From Nocardia takedensis NBRC 100417 (GTDB taxonomy: Bacteria; Actinomycetota; Actinomycetes; Mycobacteriales; Mycobacteriaceae), in assembly GCF_000308695.1 (NCBI RefSeq), contig NZ_BAGG01000253.1, forward strand, positions 1 to 34,901: a stretch of 34,901 nucleotides of DNA. The letters run 5' to 3'. The translations under genes were made by a program, and so were the position numbers. Shown here piece after piece: positions 9,206 to 17,990 of the stretch. Each line of letters starts with the position of its first letter. Positions within the stretch are counted from its first letter, which is position 1. The notes below the pieces were generated by a model, which saw only the letters and a program-made list of their open reading frames with translations, did no database searches and was not told the origin of the DNA.

Positions 9206-9555
9206 CGTCGCATAGTAAAGCTACCCGATGCCAACGGCACGGCGTATTCGGCGTGTTCGACCTTGGGTGCACGACGATGCGGTGAGCCGGTGCTCAAGCC
9301 GACTCGGCGTGAGGGTCGAAGGCGGAGCCCGGAATGCGACGTGTCGGGTTGGCAGACTCCGCCCCGGCTGGATTTCCGTTATTGCTGCGGGGTGTGGGGA
9401 TGCATGTCTGGACTGGCCGGTATCGCTCAAAGGTACTCACCTGTGCTCTTCTCGGTTCGGGTTCGTGCATGGCCAGGCAGACCGAGTGGGGTTGCTCGTC
9501 GTTACGGCAAGCTCAGTCATCGCGCACCGCCAGACCCCGGCCGGCACAGTCGGTC
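9206..9555. other. Spacer between the TIR-NB-ARC start and the IS5 remnant
   Basis: Open frames on both strands read through this region, but none resembles a known protein. It should hold the promoter of the TIR-NB-ARC gene at its left end. The rest may be decayed sequence joined to the transposase remnant that follows. Confidence 0.4.
9212..9217 (-). promoter_or_regulatory. Possible -10 element for a leaderless transcript of the TIR-NB-ARC gene
   Basis: On the minus strand TACTAT, matching the actinobacterial TAnnnT pattern, ends six bases before the GTG at 9205. That spacing is what a leaderless mRNA would need, and no Shine-Dalgarno is seen between. No convincing -35 hexamer stands upstream. 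Confidence 0.4.
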
Positions 9556-10075
9556 ACGCCGAGTCATCGCCGACGGCTCGCACGTGCGGGCGAAAAAAAA
9601 GGGGGCGCCGACACCGGCCCGCCGCCGGTCGACCGCGCCAAGACCGGCTCCAAGCATCACGTCCTGACCTGTGGCAACGGCCTACCCCTCGCTTCGCCTT
9701 CCCGGGCGCCAACGTCAACGACCACCTACTCCTGCCGGAACTGCGCGATCGTGTCGAGCCCCTGCGTGGACGACCCGGCCGATCCCGCCACCGGATTCGA
9801 AACCTGATCGCCGACAAAGGCTACGACTATCCCCGCGTGTACGAAGGACCTGCGACAACGACACATCACCGCCTACATACCCCGCCGCGGAACCCGCGAC
9901 AAGGTCACCACAGGCCGCTGGATCGTCGAGCAATCCCTCGCATTGCTCCACCAGTACCGACGCCTGGCCGTCCGCTGGGAACGCCGCACCGACATCCACC
10001 GAGAATTCCTCGACCTTGCCGCCGCCCTGATCTGCTGGCGACGACTCTGCAACCGAGCCCCGATAAGCGCTCTTT
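9556..10075 (+). pseudogene. IS5-family transposase remnant
   Basis: Fragments of one IS5-type DDE transposase can be read in order through different frames: IADGSHVRAKK, then KKGGADTGPPPVDRAKTG and SKHHVLTCGNGLPLA, then GANVNDHLLLPEL and IRNLIADKGYDYPRVYEG, then HITAYIPRRGTRDK, GRWIVEQSLALLHQYRRLAV, and WERRTDIHREFLDLAA to the end near CWRRLCNRAPI. At least three frameshifts are needed. The first falls at an A8G5 run at 9593-9605. The N-terminal domain is not recognisable and no clear terminal inverted repeats were found. The element is dead and lies between the TIR-NB-ARC gene and the 3' end of the next TIR gene. Confidence 0.8.
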
Positions 10076-10135
10076 CACTTCAGTACTTCGCGGCCGGCCG
10101 GGCGGCCGGGAGGACGGTGGCAAGGTGTCTGCACC

Positions 10136-12694
10136 CTACAGCGTGGGAAGGGGGATATACACGCGACTCGCGTCTTTGTCCTCCGTCGAATCGTGTGGTC
10201 GTATTCCGAGCAATGACCTGGTCATTGAGTCGAACATGACGGCGGTGATGCTTGTCACGGTGGGTGGAATCCGATCGCGGAGCGCGAGAGTCTCGGTGTC
10301 GTAGACGGCTATTCCATTGCGCGGTGAAGTGACCACCGTGACTGGGCCGAATATCTCGGCCTGTTTGGGAGCGTCGCCGACGAATGTGGTCGCCTGCACC
10401 GCGAAGTCCGAGTTCATCAGGCGCGCGATGCCGTCGGCACCGGTAACGAGGATCTTTCCGGTGGTCGGGGTGAACGCAGCGAACGTTACCGATCCAGGTG
10501 GCATGTGTTCACCCCAGAACCTCGGTGTTGAAGGCGATTTTACGTCGATGAGAGCGACTTGCCCTGCGGTCGTGGTCACGACGACGGTGCCGCCATCTGG
10601 GGAGATGTCGCCGTCTATCAGGTGGTTGTCGTCCGCGAGCCAGTCGGCGTGGATCGTGCGCACGGCGCCGTCGGTGCCGAGTAGAGTCACCGCGTTCGTA
10701 GCTGTGATGACGAAGGTCTTCGCATCCGAACCCGCGCGGGTCCCTCGGATAGTCATACCGTCCATCGGAACGGCCAGTGTCGTCGCTCCGTTCCCGTCGA
10801 TCCGCAACATTCCATTGTCGGCGCCGATGACGGCGGTATCGTCGATTACGGAGGCCAGTGGGGAGAGCAGTGTCTTGCTTTCGACATGGCCGGTCACTGC
10901 ATTGTTGGAGAGATCGACGACGTCGCCGTCGGCGCGGATTCCGAATTCACTTCGGCCGATCTTCGCCAGCGCGTGGATCTTCTCCGCGTCTTCGTATTCG
11001 ATGCGCGCACCGGGCATGATGTAGAGCCAGCCATCGGGTGTGATGACTGCCGCGCGTGAACCGGTCGTGTCCAGCGCGGTGACGTACCGATTGGCGCCCC
11101 ACGGGATGTAGGGCCGTTTCGCGCCCGCGAAGGTCATCAGATCGGTCATGGCCGGGCCTGTCGCCCATGCCGAGGAATCGGAGTTGCATACGTGGCGGTT
11201 GAGTCCGAGCGCGGCCCGGTCGACGGTGACGCCTGTCGCGGTCACCGCGAAACTCGCTTCCCATATCGTCTTCTTCGGGATCAAGCCGAAGACGTTGTCA
11301 CCGCAGCGAGTGACGCTCGCTCCCGAAGACGTCGACTCCATCTCGGTCTCCGGCACGATTTCGATCGCCGCGGTCTCCTGGATGCCGCTGTCGGTGTACT
11401 TCGCGGTGTGCAGTTTCCCTCGGCCGTCGGTGTAGTCGAGTATCCGTTGCCGCGCGTCGACCGTCATCGCCGTCGGCCTGGCGGGAAGTCGAAACTCGAC
11501 GGCCTCGTCGATATCGGCGAATGCCGCGCGATTCAGTAGTGCGCCGCCATCCCACGGTGTCGAGTACCAGATATCAGTCCCGTCTCCGGTGGCGACCAAC
11601 TCGACGTTGCCGATGACCTGTCGGGTCGTTCCAGAGGCGAAGTCGGCGACATTCAGGTCGCCATCAGTGAAGGCGACGGTGCGACCGGAGGCCGACACGG
11701 CGATCGACTTGATCCTGGTGTCCTCGTCGAGAGTGATCGAGCCGAGCTGTCGACCCGTTCGGGCATCGAACTGCTGCAGTGCTGTGCGCGAGTACGCGAC
11801 GATGACCGGCGCGTCCGGCGCCCAAGCCGCTCCGACGTATTCGCGACGATCGACGGCGAACGTGCGGAGCCTGCGGTCGTTGGCGGTCGCGATCTCGAGC
11901 GCTTCGACGGCCGCTGGAGTGTCGGAGTGGGCGACGGCCTCGTTCGCGAGTCCGAGTGACCGACCCGAGTCGACTTCATCGAGCGATCGGGATGCCAGGT
12001 TCAGCGACTGGGAGAAGTTCGCCGATCGGGTGGCGGCGTCGCGCTGGGCGACCGCGACGGTCCAAGCGATCGCACCGACGACCGCGAGTACCGCCAGGAT
12101 CGCGGTCGCCGTTGTCGCACCCTGCCACAGCCGTCGTCGTGCGCGGCGGGCATGGTGCATGACGGCGACCGCAGTGTTTTTCAGCGTCTCATCGACCGAG
12201 ATGCCGGCGGCGGGCGCGTCGGCGGACAGGACGATCTCGGCGTCTTCGGCCTCGGAGCGTCGAAGCAGCCTCTCGACCAGCGACCTCGATTGGATATCGT
12301 TCGATCGCGCCAAGGCGACAATTCTGGTGTGGGCGCCGGTGACGCGGCGACGTGCGACGAGTTCTGTGGCATGTGCGACGACCGGTCCCGATCCGGGGAC
12401 GTGGAATGCGGTCCACTTTCCCCACTGCAGAAGAAACTCGAATTCTTTCCGGCAGTATGGCGAAGCCCGCCACCGCGGCGTATCAAGTACGATCACCAGA
12501 TCCGCGGCCGCGAACTCGCTCTGAATTACCTCCCAATGCTGCTGTCCCACCGGAAGATTGACGGCTTCAGCGGTGCGGGAGTATTCGCCGGTTTCGTCCA
12601 TCCACACCGAGTAGCCCGCCGTACGCAATTCCTCGCGGACCGCTTCGGCCGTCTCCCGATCCGCATGAGAGTACGAGATAGCGATATCAGCCAT
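10136..12694 (-). CDS. TIR domain - transmembrane helix - beta-propeller protein
   Basis: The protein has 852 residues. A TIR domain spans about 1-130 (DIAISYSHADRETA, YSVWMDETGEYSR, DLVIVLDTPRW, SPYCRKEFEF). A basic helical segment (HHARRARRRLW) precedes a single transmembrane helix at about 192-215. A linker of the type that joins effector and propeller in bacterial WD40 proteins follows (ASRSLDEVDSGRSLGLANEA). The rest, from about 280, is a degenerate beta-propeller (AAWAPDAPVIVAYS, ISPDGGTVVVTT, FTPTTGKILVTGADGIARL). No P-loop or other ATPase motif is present. The basic cluster before the helix predicts TIR inside and the propeller outside the membrane. ATG 12694 has GGAGG eight bases upstream and overlaps the end of the upstream gene by eight bases, so the two are one operon and probably translationally coupled. 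NADase or NAD-cyclase activity is plausible but unproven. Confidence 0.85.
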   Translation of the reverse strand: MADIAISYSHADRETAEAVREELRTAGYSVWMDETGEYSRTAEAVNLPVGQQHWEVIQSEFAAADLVIVLDTPRWRASPYCRKEFEFLLQWGKWTAFHVPGSGPVVAHATELVARRRVTGAHTRIVALARSNDIQSRSLVERLLRRSEAEDAEIVLSADAPAAGISVDETLKNTAVAVMHHARRARRRLWQGATTATAILAVLAVVGAIAWTVAVAQRDAATRSANFSQSLNLASRSLDEVDSGRSLGLANEAVAHSDTPAAVEALEIATANDRRLRTFAVDRREYVGAAWAPDAPVIVAYSRTALQQFDARTGRQLGSITLDEDTRIKSIAVSASGRTVAFTDGDLNVADFASGTTRQVIGNVELVATGDGTDIWYSTPWDGGALLNRAAFADIDEAVEFRLPARPTAMTVDARQRILDYTDGRGKLHTAKYTDSGIQETAAIEIVPETEMESTSSGASVTRCGDNVFGLIPKKTIWEASFAVTATGVTVDRAALGLNRHVCNSDSSAWATGPAMTDLMTFAGAKRPYIPWGANRYVTALDTTGSRAAVITPDGWLYIMPGARIEYEDAEKIHALAKIGRSEFGIRADGDVVDLSNNAVTGHVESKTLLSPLASVIDDTAVIGADNGMLRIDGNGATTLAVPMDGMTIRGTRAGSDAKTFVITATNAVTLLGTDGAVRTIHADWLADDNHLIDGDISPDGGTVVVTTTAGQVALIDVKSPSTPRFWGEHMPPGSVTFAAFTPTTGKILVTGADGIARLMNSDFAVQATTFVGDAPKQAEIFGPVTVVTSPRNGIAVYDTETLALRDRIPPTVTSITAVMFDSMTRSLLGIRPHDSTEDKDASRVYIPLPTL

Positions 12695-15473
12695 TCCCCT
12701 GTCCTCCGTTCAGGCTGAATGCCGTGAATTCTTCGGTGGTCGCCGCGCGCGGGAGACGGATGCCGGTGGACTGTCCGCCAGCGAAGTCGAGTGTGCGGAC
12801 CGTGCCGATCTCGGTGACGAACACCAGGCCCGCGGCATTGTCGGTGAAGGCGACATCGGTGACGAGTGCGCGTCCTCGAGCAGGTTCACCGAACACCACA
12901 GTGCCTCGTCGGATGTCGAGAACTATTACCCCGGAGTGCGTCATGACGGAGACGAGTCCGTTCTCTGGCGCACTACGAACGGCGAACGGTTTCATCTGCC
13001 TACCGATCGCACCGACGATTCGAGTCTTTCCGTCGCGCAGTTCGACCAACTCGCCTCCCGTTGTCACCAGCATCAGATGATCCTGGTCGAGGTATTCACC
13101 CGCCGCGATCGTGCGGTCGCCGGCACCCAACTCGATCGGGCCCGGCACATTCTGCTCGGCGCCGAGCGCGTCACGGAGCTTACCGTTGGCGGTCACGACC
13201 GTCACCTTCCCGTCCGGTGCCGCACCGAGGACGACCGGCGCGCTCGCAGGGTCGTAATCGTGGCTGTCTACGGTGGAATTCGACATATGCCACGCCGACA
13301 CGGCCTTTTCGTCCGCGATCACGACCGTCGCGCCGTCGTCGCTGATCGCCGCCAATCCGGCCTTGCCCGTACCGATCGCCATGGGGAGGGGTTTACCCCG
13401 GAGTTCCCTTTTTCCGGCCTCGCCCCAGAACTGGTCTCGATCGTCGAAGGAATAGACCCGAACACGATCCTTACCCACCACGACGATGTACTTGCCGTTG
13501 CCGGAGAGGAACACATCGGTGTTCAGCCCCGAGAAGAAGTAACGCTTCTCGGAGCCGGACAACGTCGCACGCTCGAAGACTCGCGCGTATCCCGGCACCA
13601 GTGTCACCGCGTACCGATCGTCGACGGTATGCCGAATCTGGTTTCGTGCGGAAGCGATCGGGTCGATGTCGACGAAAGCGTCGGTCATCCGCGCGCTCGG
13701 GTCGATCATGCCCGCGGCGGTCGGCTTGCCGAGCTGATCCGAATCAGGTGCGTCCCATACACGGAGGAACTGATCCAGCGCCACGGTCACCACCTGTCCG
13801 CTGCGCAGTCTGTCCACCCGTACCTGCCCTGCGGTGTGCGCGCGGACAAGTTGGGTGTAATTCCGATTACCGTGTGTGGGTGACACGACGCTCAACTCTC
13901 CCGCTTGGTGACCGACTGCAGCGAAAAGTCCGTCGAGGGTGATGATTTCCCGTGCGGGGAGTTCATACCCGTCGGAGGAACTCTCCTCGGCGGTCTCCCC
14001 CAGCGTGAGTACCGTCAGGTCGCCTCCGTCCGGAACGGCCAGTACATGGTCGCCGTCATCGTTCATCTGGAATTCGGTCACACCCTGTGCTTCGATCGCG
14101 CCACGGATCGCGAAGGTGCGCCCGTCGACGAACAGAACCGACGTATCGGTGGCGACCGCGAGGTGGTCGCCGTTGGGGCTGCGACTCGCGCTCTTGACGG
14201 CGGCGCCCTCGGCTACCGTTAGGAGTTCGTGCACGGCACCGGTTTTTACGTCGATCCGCAGCAGTCTTGGTCCGCGAGCCACCAGCAGCTGGGCGTCGTC
14301 CCACCATCCGAGCATCCGATCATCGGGTGTGCGCCACCGATCCGGCTCCACGAGACGGGCCCCGGAATCGACGTCGAAGACCTTGATCGGGCCCGGCAGG
14401 CGTTCGGTGGTCGCGAGCATCGAACCGTTGGGGCTCATGCGGCCGTCGCCACCGCCGCGTTCACCGTCTTCGTGATAGTCGAAGGCGCCGAGCAGTCGTC
14501 CACCCGCCGATTCGTATACCCGGACAGTGGTGTCGTAGTAGGCGGTGACCGCGATGCGGTCCGAGGTCTGCGCGGCGTCGACGTCGCGGGGAATGTAGTC
14601 GAGCCGGTGGGAGGTGTGCGGCCAGGTCGCCGACGCGACTGCGGCCGCTGCACCCCGAACAACGTCGGTATCGGCGTAGCGGATCGCCCGGTCGATCAGA
14701 ATACTCGGCAGGTCCGGGTCGGCGCCGATGAGTCGTAATGCATCACGGCTCAGCCGATCCGCGGTGGCGATCGCGTCGGCACGCTCGGCCGCAGTGCGCG
14801 CATGCTGCGCGTCGACCGTGCGAAACGCGGCGAAGGCAATGAGGACGACCAGCGCCGTGGCGACGCAGGCGATCGTTGTTCCCCACCGCCGTCGACGTTT
14901 CGCCAAAGCCGTCGAACTCTCGGCGACATATGCGCGCACGGTCGCCAGATGCGGCGAGGACTCGGCCGGAGTGGACTGCAACAGCCGTAGCGCGTCAGGC
15001 AGTGTCGAATCACGAAGCAGCGAAGTGCTCGCGGTCGCGCGTGACTCGCTCCATTTGATCGCGTCGTCGGTGAGTCGATTCCATGCGACGATGTCTTGGC
15101 CGCCGTGCAGCGCGACGGTCGCGATACGGCGGGCGGTGTCGCTCACACCGACCCCGCGGACCAAGCTCTGACTCAGTTCTTCGAAAAACGGTGCGGCACC
15201 GTGAAGAAACGAGACCGGAAGTACGTCGCGGTACGGCTGTGCCCGCGCGCGTAAGGTGTCGTCGTCGGTCTCACGCACCATCGCCTCGGTGATGAGAACG
15301 ACGAGCGGAACCTCGTCGGGAGGGTCGTCCACCGGTTCGGCGATTCGGAGCCCTTCGGATTCCAGCGCGTCCAATAGGTCTCGGATCTCGGCGAGATCTT
15401 CTGTGCGATACAGGACATCTATCCGTCGTCGCGCGGAGGGCTTGGCCGTCGTCGCGCGCAGGGTCTGATCCAC
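12687..15473 (-). CDS. Degenerate TIR-like domain - transmembrane helix - beta-propeller protein
   Basis: The protein has 928 residues. Residues about 17-110 look like a shortened TIR fold: RRIDVLYRTEDLAEIRDLL, then GLRIAEPV, PLVVLITEAMV and VLPVSFLHG. The usual FxSY opening and the central loop are not conserved, so catalysis is unlikely. A helical segment with LPDALRLLQS and TVRAYVAESSTALAKRRRR resembles the linker found after TIR domains in other bacterial WD40 proteins. One transmembrane helix at about 199-217 and a long degenerate beta-propeller follow. The start is GTG 15473 with AGGA seven bases upstream. Its last eight bases overlap the start of the intact TIR-TM-propeller gene, so a two-subunit receptor of one degenerate and one complete TIR chain is an attractive reading. 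I infer TIR ancestry from fold pattern only. Confidence 0.75.
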   Translation of the reverse strand: MDQTLRATTAKPSARRRIDVLYRTEDLAEIRDLLDALESEGLRIAEPVDDPPDEVPLVVLITEAMVRETDDDTLRARAQPYRDVLPVSFLHGAAPFFEELSQSLVRGVGVSDTARRIATVALHGGQDIVAWNRLTDDAIKWSESRATASTSLLRDSTLPDALRLLQSTPAESSPHLATVRAYVAESSTALAKRRRRWGTTIACVATALVVLIAFAAFRTVDAQHARTAAERADAIATADRLSRDALRLIGADPDLPSILIDRAIRYADTDVVRGAAAAVASATWPHTSHRLDYIPRDVDAAQTSDRIAVTAYYDTTVRVYESAGGRLLGAFDYHEDGERGGGDGRMSPNGSMLATTERLPGPIKVFDVDSGARLVEPDRWRTPDDRMLGWWDDAQLLVARGPRLLRIDVKTGAVHELLTVAEGAAVKSASRSPNGDHLAVATDTSVLFVDGRTFAIRGAIEAQGVTEFQMNDDGDHVLAVPDGGDLTVLTLGETAEESSSDGYELPAREIITLDGLFAAVGHQAGELSVVSPTHGNRNYTQLVRAHTAGQVRVDRLRSGQVVTVALDQFLRVWDAPDSDQLGKPTAAGMIDPSARMTDAFVDIDPIASARNQIRHTVDDRYAVTLVPGYARVFERATLSGSEKRYFFSGLNTDVFLSGNGKYIVVVGKDRVRVYSFDDRDQFWGEAGKRELRGKPLPMAIGTGKAGLAAISDDGATVVIADEKAVSAWHMSNSTVDSHDYDPASAPVVLGAAPDGKVTVVTANGKLRDALGAEQNVPGPIELGAGDRTIAAGEYLDQDHLMLVTTGGELVELRDGKTRIVGAIGRQMKPFAVRSAPENGLVSVMTHSGVIVLDIRRGTVVFGEPARGRALVTDVAFTDNAAGLVFVTEIGTVRTLDFAGGQSTGIRLPRAATTEEFTAFSLNGGQGNG

Positions 15474-15585
15474 AGGGCGATCCTGGCAGAGATGCCGCGC
15501 GGTCGCTCGGGTATTGCGGTACTCGAAAGGACTGTGGCGGTGCCTGTGTCGCGTTGCGGACGTCGCTTGTTCTCGAGGATTTCCG

Positions 15586-15930
15586 TTATCGCCGCCGACA
15601 CTCCGGACAGGTTCGGCGGGAAGCTATGTGCGTGCGACGGTTCGGGTGTCGGCGCACCTGCGGGCCTGGTGTCTTGCTCGCCCCCCGCAGCGCCTTCTCC
15701 AAAGTGTCCCGGTATTCGGGATGAGTGTCCGACTTCTTACGTAGACGCAAGATCGTAGCCAGTGTCGATTCGGTCTCTGTCGGACCGTACGGGCTGGCCA
15801 GCGCGTCATCGAGCGCGATTACTTCGGCGCGCAGATGGTTACGGCAGCTTGCCAGTTCGATCATCGTCGCGTGATCCCAATAGTCGGTGCTTCCTCGTAT
15901 TGACACGCATCCGGTCGCATGCTCGACCAT
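15586..15930 (-). CDS. Small unrecognised protein upstream of the paired TIR genes, possibly frameshifted
   Basis: Starting at ATG 15930, 114 residues are read, including the helical stretch MIELASCRNHLRAEVIALDD, TESTLATILRLRKKSD and YRDTLEKALRG. No domain is recognised. Just after LEKALRG there is a run of six Gs (near 15675). One added G would shift into a frame that reads on naturally (QDTRPAGAPTPEPSHAH, SAAITEILENKRRPQRD) and overlaps the start of the next gene, so this may be the truncated front of a longer protein. The start lies only a few bases inside the outer end of a decayed IS3 copy, which may have replaced its real promoter or N-terminus. It is in the same direction as the TIR pair and could be its first operon gene. 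Confidence 0.35.
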   Translation of the reverse strand: MVEHATGCVSIRGSTDYWDHATMIELASCRNHLRAEVIALDDALASPYGPTETESTLATILRLRKKSDTHPEYRDTLEKALRGASKTPGPQVRRHPNRRTHIASRRTCPECRRR

Positions 15931-15936
15931 GGGCAA

Positions 15937-16745
15937 CTGGTCTGCCCTCACCGTCGGGTTCCAGTCGTGGTGGCCAACCAGCCGCGTTGATGGGTCTCCT
16001 GTCAGAGTAGTTCGTACTCGATCGAAGCGCGGCAGCATGGGGGCTGAGTGGCGGCGTCGATGATTGTAGAAGATCTCCATGCAGTAGAAGATCGCGTTGA
16101 CCAGCTCGAGACGGTAGTTCCTTATCTTGCCGTCGAGGAGTTCGACCTGCATCCGGGCCAGAACGATTCGATCATGGCGTTGTCGTGTCCGTCGCCGACG
16201 GGACCGAACAACTGTGGTAGTACGGCCGAGTGAATCATGTCACCGAAACCCCTGAGGTGCATCGACTTCTGCGTTCCACGAGCAGGTTCTCGTCGAGTGC
16301 GGGGCTGCGGTTGCGGAATGTCTTTCCAGGGCGTAGACGCCGGGGATGACGGCTTGACGGGAGTCGACGGTCCAGCCCACGATCCTGCGACTGAACACCT
16401 CCAGACCGCAGCGCAGCAGACATGGCACTTCCTTACGTGCTGTGGACGGAGGTGATGGAGTTCGCCCTGACCAGATCGCTTGCGGTTGCCACGCTGCGGA
16501 TCTTGCCCCGCACTGAGGCCGGTACCCGCAGATACCGGTTGATGTCACGAGCACCGATTCGGTGCAAGAGCAGACCCCGATGCCCATCTCCGTCGTCTGT
16601 TCGGCGTCATTCCTGCTGTAGCCAAATTGGTGCTGTGGGCGGCGACACGGACTTCGCGGATCAGCCAGGTCAGCCACTGTCTCCGCAACTGCCGGGCGAG
16701 GTCGGGCTTATTCGGCTATGTCGTAGTTCCGCCGCGTGATGTCAA
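15937..16745 (-). mobile_element. Decayed IS3-family element, copy A (minus strand)
   Basis: Fragments of an IS3 orfB can be read on the minus strand: VLDITRRNYDIAE near 16740, LATAGMTPNRRRWASGSALA, FSRRIVGWTVDSRQAVIPGV, FRNRSPALDENLLVERRS, and MQVELLDGKIRNYRLELV with IFYNHRRRHSAPM ending near 16020. Frameshifts break the frame several times and orfA is missing. The outer end is marked by CTGCCC at 15942 with GTTCCAG about 17 bases on, which matches the reverse complement of the right end of copy B. The same transposase family is present in inverted orientation at 20893-21872. Confidence 0.75.
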
Positions 16746-16995
16746 GCACGGGAGCCCGCGGCGGTCGATCGGCGCTGCAACTGTGGTGATGACCTGACCC
16801 CGTTGGTTCGGTCCAAGTCACCTGGACCGATCAGCGGGGTCCCGTGATAGGCGAGTGACACGTGGGTCAGCCTTAAAAGAAGACCGGCGGTTGCAGCCGG
16901 CGTGGAACCCAACCTGCGAGGTGGACCAGATGTCATCTGCCCGTACACCAGCCCCGTTGCTGTCGAATTGATCACCTATCAGTGATGATGGGGAG
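16746..16995. other. Leader region before the SLATT gene
   Basis: No supported gene is present. A minus-strand frame at 16742-16975 shows no recognisable motif. A short inverted repeat CCGGC/GCCGG occurs near 16890-16910. The region should carry the promoter of the SLATT gene, but no clear -35/-10 pair was identified. Confidence 0.35.
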
Positions 16996-17889
16996 GTGCC
17001 ATCGCCAGCTGTTGTTCCCGCCTCCGCTCTACCTGCCTTGTTTCAGGTCGCCGATTCCGCCTCTGTGCGTGCTCAACGCGCCTACGTGGGCGGAACTCGA
17101 CGTCGTCTCGTGATGCTGGCCCTCGCCGCAGCAACGGGGATAGTGACGTGGCGGCTGGGTAGCGGCCACGTCGACTTGCTCGGAATCATCGGTGTCGGCG
17201 GGTTCCTCGCAGCGATCCTCATAGAGCTGTCGTTGTGGCGGCGACGGCCCGACAAGATCTGGTATGACGGGCGAGCGATCGCGGAGTCGGCGAAGACACT
17301 GGCGTGGAAGTACGCCGTGGGCGGACTGCCGTTCCCTATCTCGATGCCCGTCACCGAAGCTACAACGGCACTGCTGGACAAGCTCCGTCGAGTTCGCGAG
17401 CAGTTTCCCGATGTCGAACTCGATGCATCCACGGCGCCTGCGATCTCGCAGTGGATGAAGGATCAGCGAGCCAAGCCGTTCGATGAACGCAAGGACCTCT
17501 ACCTGAACAGTCGAATCAAGGACCAGCAACAGTGGTATGCGGCCAAAGCGAAGTACAATGCCCGCCGATCCGAGCAGTGGCGCGGCTTTCTGATCGGGAT
17601 CGAGTTCCTCGGCGCGGCGGTCTCGTTGACCACGGCGTTGGTGGACACGTCACTGGTCATTCCACCCACGATCGCCACGATCGCCGGTGCCGTCGTAGCG
17701 TGGATCGAAACCAAGCAGCATGACTCTCTGAGTCGGGCCTACTCGGCAGCCAGTATCGACCTCGCGAGTGCTGCGGAGAAGCTGCAACTCGCGGTCACCG
17801 AGGATGCCTGGACGAACGAAGTCGATGACGCCGAAGAAGCCATCAGCCGGGAACACGTCGTGTGGCTCGCCACCAGACATCGACTTTGA
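16996..17889 (+). CDS. Double SLATT-domain membrane effector (DUF4231-like)
   Basis: The protein has 297 residues and two transmembrane hairpins. The first pair lies at about 36-56 (RRRLVMLALAAATGIVTW) and 58-80 (VDLLGIIGVGGFLAAILIEL). The second pair lies at about 195-215 and 219-238, preceded by SRIKDQQQWYAAKAKYNARR, the signature of the SLATT/DUF4231 family. After it comes a helix with SRAYSAASIDLASAAEKL and REHVVWL. SLATT proteins are membrane effectors thought to form pores when triggered by nucleotide or SLOG/SMODS-type systems. No nucleotide synthase is seen in this window, but TIR proteins, which can make NAD-derived signals, surround it. GTG 16996 is the only start after an in-frame stop at 16969, and its ribosome site is weak (GGGGAG abuts it). 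It converges on the TIR-TM-propeller gene, about 100 bases apart at the 3' ends. Confidence 0.8.
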   Translation: MPSPAVVPASALPALFQVADSASVRAQRAYVGGTRRRLVMLALAAATGIVTWRLGSGHVDLLGIIGVGGFLAAILIELSLWRRRPDKIWYDGRAIAESAKTLAWKYAVGGLPFPISMPVTEATTALLDKLRRVREQFPDVELDASTAPAISQWMKDQRAKPFDERKDLYLNSRIKDQQQWYAAKAKYNARRSEQWRGFLIGIEFLGAAVSLTTALVDTSLVIPPTIATIAGAVVAWIETKQHDSLSRAYSAASIDLASAAEKLQLAVTEDAWTNEVDDAEEAISREHVVWLATRHRL

Positions 17890-17990
17890 ACTGGCTTACA
17901 CCAATCTGACACGCGTCCCCGACAATCGCTCGGATTGGTTCGGCGCTGGAGCCGATCGGCCAGTGTCGTTACCTTGTTGCTTGCGGGTTC

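Noticed and set aside
9593..9605. A8G5 run in the IS5 remnant as a programmed frameshift site
   Set aside because: Some IS5 relatives do use A-runs for frameshifting, but this gene has further frameshifts downstream and lacks its N-terminus, so decay explains it more simply.
17901..17938. Inverted repeat CCAATC/GATTGG between the convergent SLATT and TIR genes
   Set aside because: Only six base pairs with a loop of about 26 bases and no T run; too weak to call a terminator.
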